IMG/VR virus record: IMGVR_UViG_3300025030_000420 | Location: 1-23,571 of that record | Strand: one strand, 5' to 3' | Length of the DNA: 23,571 nt | Source: a virus | Shown: piece after piece, positions 20,467 through 23,571 of the stretch | How positions within the stretch are numbered: the first letter of the stretch is position 1 | Layout: every line of letters begins with the position of its first letter | Position numbers and translations under genes: made by a program | Notes under the pieces: model-generated | Told to the model about the DNA's origin: nothing | Databases searched by the model: none | Seen by the model: the letters and a program-made list of their open reading frames with translations, nothing else

Positions 20467-22362
20467 TTAACGTCGATTTTTGAACCAGCTCGGCAGCTGA
20501 CCGGCCTGGGCGGCGACTTTCGGGGCGGCCGGCTGGACTCTCTTCTCTTTGCGGGGTATCCGCAGCTTGATCATCTCTCTGTGGGCCAGGGCGTAGACGT
20601 CGCAGTCCCAGTAGTCGATGCGCTGGCTTTTTTTGCTGTGCTGCCAGTCGCCGTGGGCGTCCTTGGTCTCGCCGGTGTAGTGCTTGGCGAAGGCTTCGTC
20701 TATGTCGGAGTTGTAGCTCATGGCCTGGGGATCGTCCGGCTCGTAGCCGAGGCGGCGTTCCAGGTCGTCCTTGAAGACGTCAACACGGACGTTGACGCGC
20801 TTCAGGCCGCCGGGGATCTTTTTGTTGGTGCCGGGATAGGTGGTGATCTCCTTGTAGGAGAGCAGGTCGCCGTTGCGGCCGTGCATCCCCTTGAGGGGGG
20901 TCATGATGCGGTTGCGGCTGCACCACTCGTAGACCTCGACGGTGCGGCTGTGCTTCTGGTAACCCTTTCTGGTGCCGCCGGAGTCGATGACGCCGCTGAC
21001 AATGCGGTATTCGCGGCCCTCGTGGTCTTTAAACTGAGCGTCTTCTGCGGTACCGGCGATAAGGCCTTCCAGGTCGGCGAACGTCTCGACTATGCCGTGG
21101 CGGATCTGCTGCACGCGAACCTGAGGAGCGTAGCTGTAGGAAACCACTTTGTAATAGAAACTTGCCTGCTGGGTGTCGACGATGAGCGCGAGTCTCGCTG
21201 TATCGGGCGGAACCAGGTTGCGTGGGCGCTTGGAACGGAACTTGAGCAGGTGGTTGTCAGCTATGGCGCCAAGTACCTGGGGATCGTACTTCTTGGCGCG
21301 GTAGGAGTTGTCCAGCTCGATCTGGTCGGCAATGTCTCCGGAGCGGGCCTTGACGATGGCTGCGGCATACTCGGACAGGGAGATGTCGGGACAGATGAAG
21401 GCGTCGATGGTGAAGCCGACCGATACGGGGCGAGCTACTTCTGTGCGGGGAACCCAGTCCCCCAGACGGACGGCGCGGTCGCGGTCCATGTCGTTCCAGT
21501 GGGCGCCGCAGCCTGTGCAGATGTAGCGGGCGGATTTGTCGTTCAGGAGCTGCTTGGGATCCACTTCGGGCTGCAACGAGTTGGACTTACCGTCGCTCAG
21601 GAGATCCAGCTGGCCGGGCCAAGTGAGGTTGTCTTCGGTCATCTGCTGCCGCTTGCCGCAGAAGGGGCACTCCGCCTGGTAGTCTAGCTGCTCCATGCAG
21701 GCGTCATAGGCTTTACTGATCAGGGAGCCCGCGCCGGCGGGGGAGGAGCATTTGATCTTCTTGGGACGCCGGAAGGTGGTGGCACGCTTCTCCATCAGGT
21801 TCAGGGCGTGGGTCTCCTTGCCGGCGAGATCCTCGTTTTTGTCGACTTCGTCGGCAAAGACGTCGTCGGCGGGGAAACTCGATATCTCGGAGGGGGAGGA
21901 GCCCCATACGGGATAGATGACGGTGCCGTCCCGGAAGGCGATGCGGCTTGCGGTGGTGTCGTCGGGGTTCAGGCTCAGTTTCTTGGCGACGGGGGCGCAA
22001 GCGCGGTAGAGCGGGATCAGGCGGTCCTTGGCGATCTTCTTGGCGAGGTTCTCCTTGGGGAGCATGACGTACTTCACGTTGCCGCCGCGGTAGACTATGG
22101 CGTACAGGTGCATGTTAAGGCAGGCGTTGGACTTGCCGCTCTGCGGGACGCCGCAGATGACGATCTCCTGTACCCAGGGGAGGTTGTAGCTGTCCATGAT
22201 CCGGACCAGGTAGGGGGTGATGGTGTTGTCCCAGTCGCCCTGGTGCGCGCCGAGGGTGACCTTGCGGTGCTTTTCGGCGAACTCGGAGACCTTCAGCGGC
22301 TCTTTCTGCCGCCAGATCTCCAGTTCTCCCGGGTACCATTCATGTGCAAGGTTGTCGCTCAC
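20467..22362 (-). CDS. terL: Terminase large subunit, GpA family
   Basis: The 631-aa protein starts at GTG 22362, overlapping the small-subunit stop (GTGA). The packaging ATPase occupies the N-terminal half: Walker A GVPQSGKS (71-78), Walker B DDVFADEVD (166-174) and the coupling motif KIKCSSPAG (202-210). Two CxxC pairs, CPFC (232-235) and CTGC (282-285), form the zinc site typical of the GpA family. The nuclease half has acidic residues in IVDTQ (Asp396) and VIDSGG (Asp460). It cuts concatemers and pumps DNA into the prohead through the portal. The GpA type with a Nu1-like partner suggests cohesive-end packaging, but no cos site was identified in this window. Confidence 0.95.
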   Translation of the reverse strand: MSDNLAHEWYPGELEIWRQKEPLKVSEFAEKHRKVTLGAHQGDWDNTITPYLVRIMDSYNLPWVQEIVICGVPQSGKSNACLNMHLYAIVYRGGNVKYVMLPKENLAKKIAKDRLIPLYRACAPVAKKLSLNPDDTTASRIAFRDGTVIYPVWGSSPSEISSFPADDVFADEVDKNEDLAGKETHALNLMEKRATTFRRPKKIKCSSPAGAGSLISKAYDACMEQLDYQAECPFCGKRQQMTEDNLTWPGQLDLLSDGKSNSLQPEVDPKQLLNDKSARYICTGCGAHWNDMDRDRAVRLGDWVPRTEVARPVSVGFTIDAFICPDISLSEYAAAIVKARSGDIADQIELDNSYRAKKYDPQVLGAIADNHLLKFRSKRPRNLVPPDTARLALIVDTQQASFYYKVVSYSYAPQVRVQQIRHGIVETFADLEGLIAGTAEDAQFKDHEGREYRIVSGVIDSGGTRKGYQKHSRTVEVYEWCSRNRIMTPLKGMHGRNGDLLSYKEITTYPGTNKKIPGGLKRVNVRVDVFKDDLERRLGYEPDDPQAMSYNSDIDEAFAKHYTGETKDAHGDWQHSKKSQRIDYWDCDVYALAHREMIKLRIPRKEKRVQPAAPKVAAQAGQLPSWFKNRR

Positions 22363-23066
22363 TCTGTTTCTGCTCCGAATCGGGTGGACTGCGCGTAGCG
22401 ATCGAGCCAGGCGTCAAGTTTCTTATCGTAGCGCTCCTGCAGGTCGGGGATGACCGCCTGCAGGTTAATGTCCTCCATGTCAAGCCCCTGGCCGCGCAGG
22501 TAGTCGGAGACGAGGTCTACCAGGTCGTCGCAGATGCGCGGGCCGAAGTTGCCCAGGTCTTTCTTCAGGAAGGAAGCGGCGGCGGCGCAGCGGTGCTCGA
22601 CCTCGGAGCGCAGGATGTAGTTCTTGCGGGTGATCTCGTTGGCCAGGGTGAGCTTGTCTGCCTGCTCTTTGAGGTAGCGTTTTTTATGGTCGTCGTCGCC
22701 GTCAGCGGGGAGGGCGGGACGGGCCGGATTGTCCCAGGTGGCGCTCGCGTAGGCGGCGATCTCCTTGAGGAGGTAGCTACCGTCTTTTTGCTGCTTGGGG
22801 AAGCCGGCGGAGTGGGCGTGGTTGCGCACGGTCTTGCCGGAGACGCGGTAACCTTCCTTGATTACCCACGATGCGGCCTGTTCCAGGTTTTTGAAGCGCT
22901 CGCCGCTTTCGGTCTGGTCCTGCTCGGCCTGAAACAGGTCGAGGGCGCGCTTGGCCGCGCTGTAGGCCTTGATGGTCGCGGTGGTGCTTTCCGTTGCCAT
23001 GGCTTCCGTGGCGCGGGTCAGGTTCGCTTTGAGGGTATTCAGGGTGGTCTCGATCTGCTCGGTCAT
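22359..23066 (-). CDS. terS: Terminase small subunit (Nu1-like)
   Basis: The 235-aa protein lies directly before the large subunit with a 4-base overlap. Residues 56-110 look like a winged helix DNA-binding domain (LEQAASWVIKEGYRVSGKTV, a turn, then DGSYLLKEIAAYASATW), as used by lambda Nu1 to bind the packaging site. Residues 125-165 are a charged helix (HKKRYLKEQADKLTLANEI) that probably dimerises. The C-terminal end (LQERYDKKLDAWLDRYAQ) likely touches the large subunit. A helical N-terminal arm of about 50 residues precedes the HTH, making it longer than Nu1 (181 aa). GAGG precedes the ATG. Confidence 0.8.
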   Translation of the reverse strand: MTEQIETTLNTLKANLTRATEAMATESTTATIKAYSAAKRALDLFQAEQDQTESGERFKNLEQAASWVIKEGYRVSGKTVRNHAHSAGFPKQQKDGSYLLKEIAAYASATWDNPARPALPADGDDDHKKRYLKEQADKLTLANEITRKNYILRSEVEHRCAAAASFLKKDLGNFGPRICDDLVDLVSDYLRGQGLDMEDINLQAVIPDLQERYDKKLDAWLDRYAQSTRFGAETE

Positions 23067-23085
23067 GCTTTGCCTCGCCGGTGCG

Positions 23086-23283
23086 TCAAAAGGGTAGTGT
23101 CGGGTTCTGCTCTGCTTCTTCCTTGGCTCGATGCCGCTTTTCCTGCTCCTTGGATAGGCCGGAGGGCTGGTGCTCGGTGCAGGGTCCCAGCCGCTGGTCG
23201 TCGACGCGGTGGATGGTGTTGCGCCGGCAGGTGGAGCAGTACACGGAGACCTGCTTGGTGTTTCGGGTGTAGTGCTGGGTCAT
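23086..23283 (-). CDS. Small Cys/His phage protein (65 aa)
   Basis: A 65-aa protein overlapping the upstream stop (ATGA). Cys16, Cys19, His25, Cys35 and His38 (VYCSTC, IHRV, GPCTEH) form a probable zinc-binding fold; the rest is a charged helix (LSKEQEKRHRAKEEAEQ). Small zinc proteins of this build are frequent just before terminase genes in siphophages; their function is not known to me. A nucleic-acid-binding role is plausible. Confidence 0.65.
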   Translation of the reverse strand: MTQHYTRNTKQVSVYCSTCRRNTIHRVDDQRLGPCTEHQPSGLSKEQEKRHRAKEEAEQNPTLPF

Positions 23284-23571
23284 TTGGGAACGTCCTCTGC
23301 CGGAGAGGTGCAGTAATAGCCCCGCTCCTTGTTGTTTCCGACAACCTTCTCGCGCGCCAGATCCACGTCGGCACCACGTCCGGAGAGGATGCGGTGCAGG
23401 GTCTCGGAGCTGTGTTTAGCGTCCCAGGTCTCCGCAGCGGCGTGCTGGAGGTTGCCCTTGAGCAGGGCTCGCCCGATCTCGATCACCTCGGAGAGGAGAT
23501 GCCACCACTGGCGCCAGAGGGTGTTCTGCGTGAAGCGGGTAGGCTCGAACTGGTACAGCTCTTTCAAAAAG
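23280..23571 (-). CDS. MazG-like nucleotide pyrophosphohydrolase, possibly 5' partial
   Basis: The frame is open to the right edge; TTG 23567 is the first in-window start, and the true start may lie outside. Within 95 residues, HLLSEVIEIGRALLKGN (24-40) and AAAETWDAKHS (43-53) match the acidic helix pair of MazG-like enzymes, with Glu and Asp able to bind magnesium. VGNNKERGYY (75-84) matches their conserved C-terminal motif. Such enzymes hydrolyse nucleoside triphosphates and occur in phages as house-cleaning or alarmone-lowering factors. The EVxE and ExxD spacing is slightly irregular, so activity is uncertain. Confidence 0.6.
   Translation of the reverse strand, partial: FLKELYQFEPTRFTQNTLWRQWWHLLSEVIEIGRALLKGNLQHAAAETWDAKHSSETLHRILSGRGADVDLAREKVVGNNKERGYYCTSPAEDVPK

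Noticed and set aside
23063-23377. 104-aa minus-strand frame near the right edge
   Set aside because: Overlaps the MazG-like and Cys/His genes out of frame and has shadow composition.

Overview
The window is the late (structural) region of a siphophage or prophage with a lambda-like layout. Every supported gene lies on the minus strand, so transcription runs from position 23571 towards 1. Neighbours are packed tightly: stop and start codons overlap (ATGA or GTGA) at 23283, 22362, 19773, 18214, 5864 and 2616. No integrase, repressor, lysogeny, replication or tRNA gene is visible, so only the middle of the element is seen. Base composition is GC-rich (about 60-67% in most lines counted by hand). 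The host is not shown by the sequence. A Desulfuromonadota/Geobacter-type host is a guess from GC content, codon use and the STL/VDN-type 9-bp repeats.

Order, upstream to downstream: MazG-like protein (open at the right edge), small Cys/His protein, terminase small subunit, GpA-type terminase large subunit, small excisionase-like HTH protein, a non-coding stretch with direct repeats and a hairpin, gpW-like connector, lambda-family portal, S49 capsid protease with a nested scaffold gene, gpD-like decoration protein with an inserted domain, gpE-type major capsid protein with a signal-peptide-like N-terminus, FI-position protein, gpFII-like head-tail joining protein and gpU-like tail terminator. 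A lysis block follows (one-TM protein, GH108 muramidase, three-TM holin), then a 47-aa ORF and the tail tube. After that come the tail assembly chaperones G/GT, joined by a -1 frameshift at T TTT TTG, and the tape measure. The distal tail is a hub protein with seven propeller-like repeats, a distal tail protein, a tail fibre, a small fibre-adjacent protein, and a second fibre-like gene that runs off the left edge.

The terminase pair cuts and packages DNA through the portal. The protease and nested scaffold build the prohead from capsid and decoration proteins. The joining proteins link the head to a tail built on the tube and tape measure with the help of G and GT. The hub and fibres contact the host, and the lysis block releases progeny.

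The features most worth a second look are: the unannotated GT frameshift; the capsid signal peptide; the propeller inserted in the hub, with a G9 tract in its coding sequence; the second fibre, made of eight exact-length 24-aa repeats plus an Fn3-like domain and starting at a duplicated gene junction; and the HTH/direct-repeat/TTGTCCACA block between terminase and connector.
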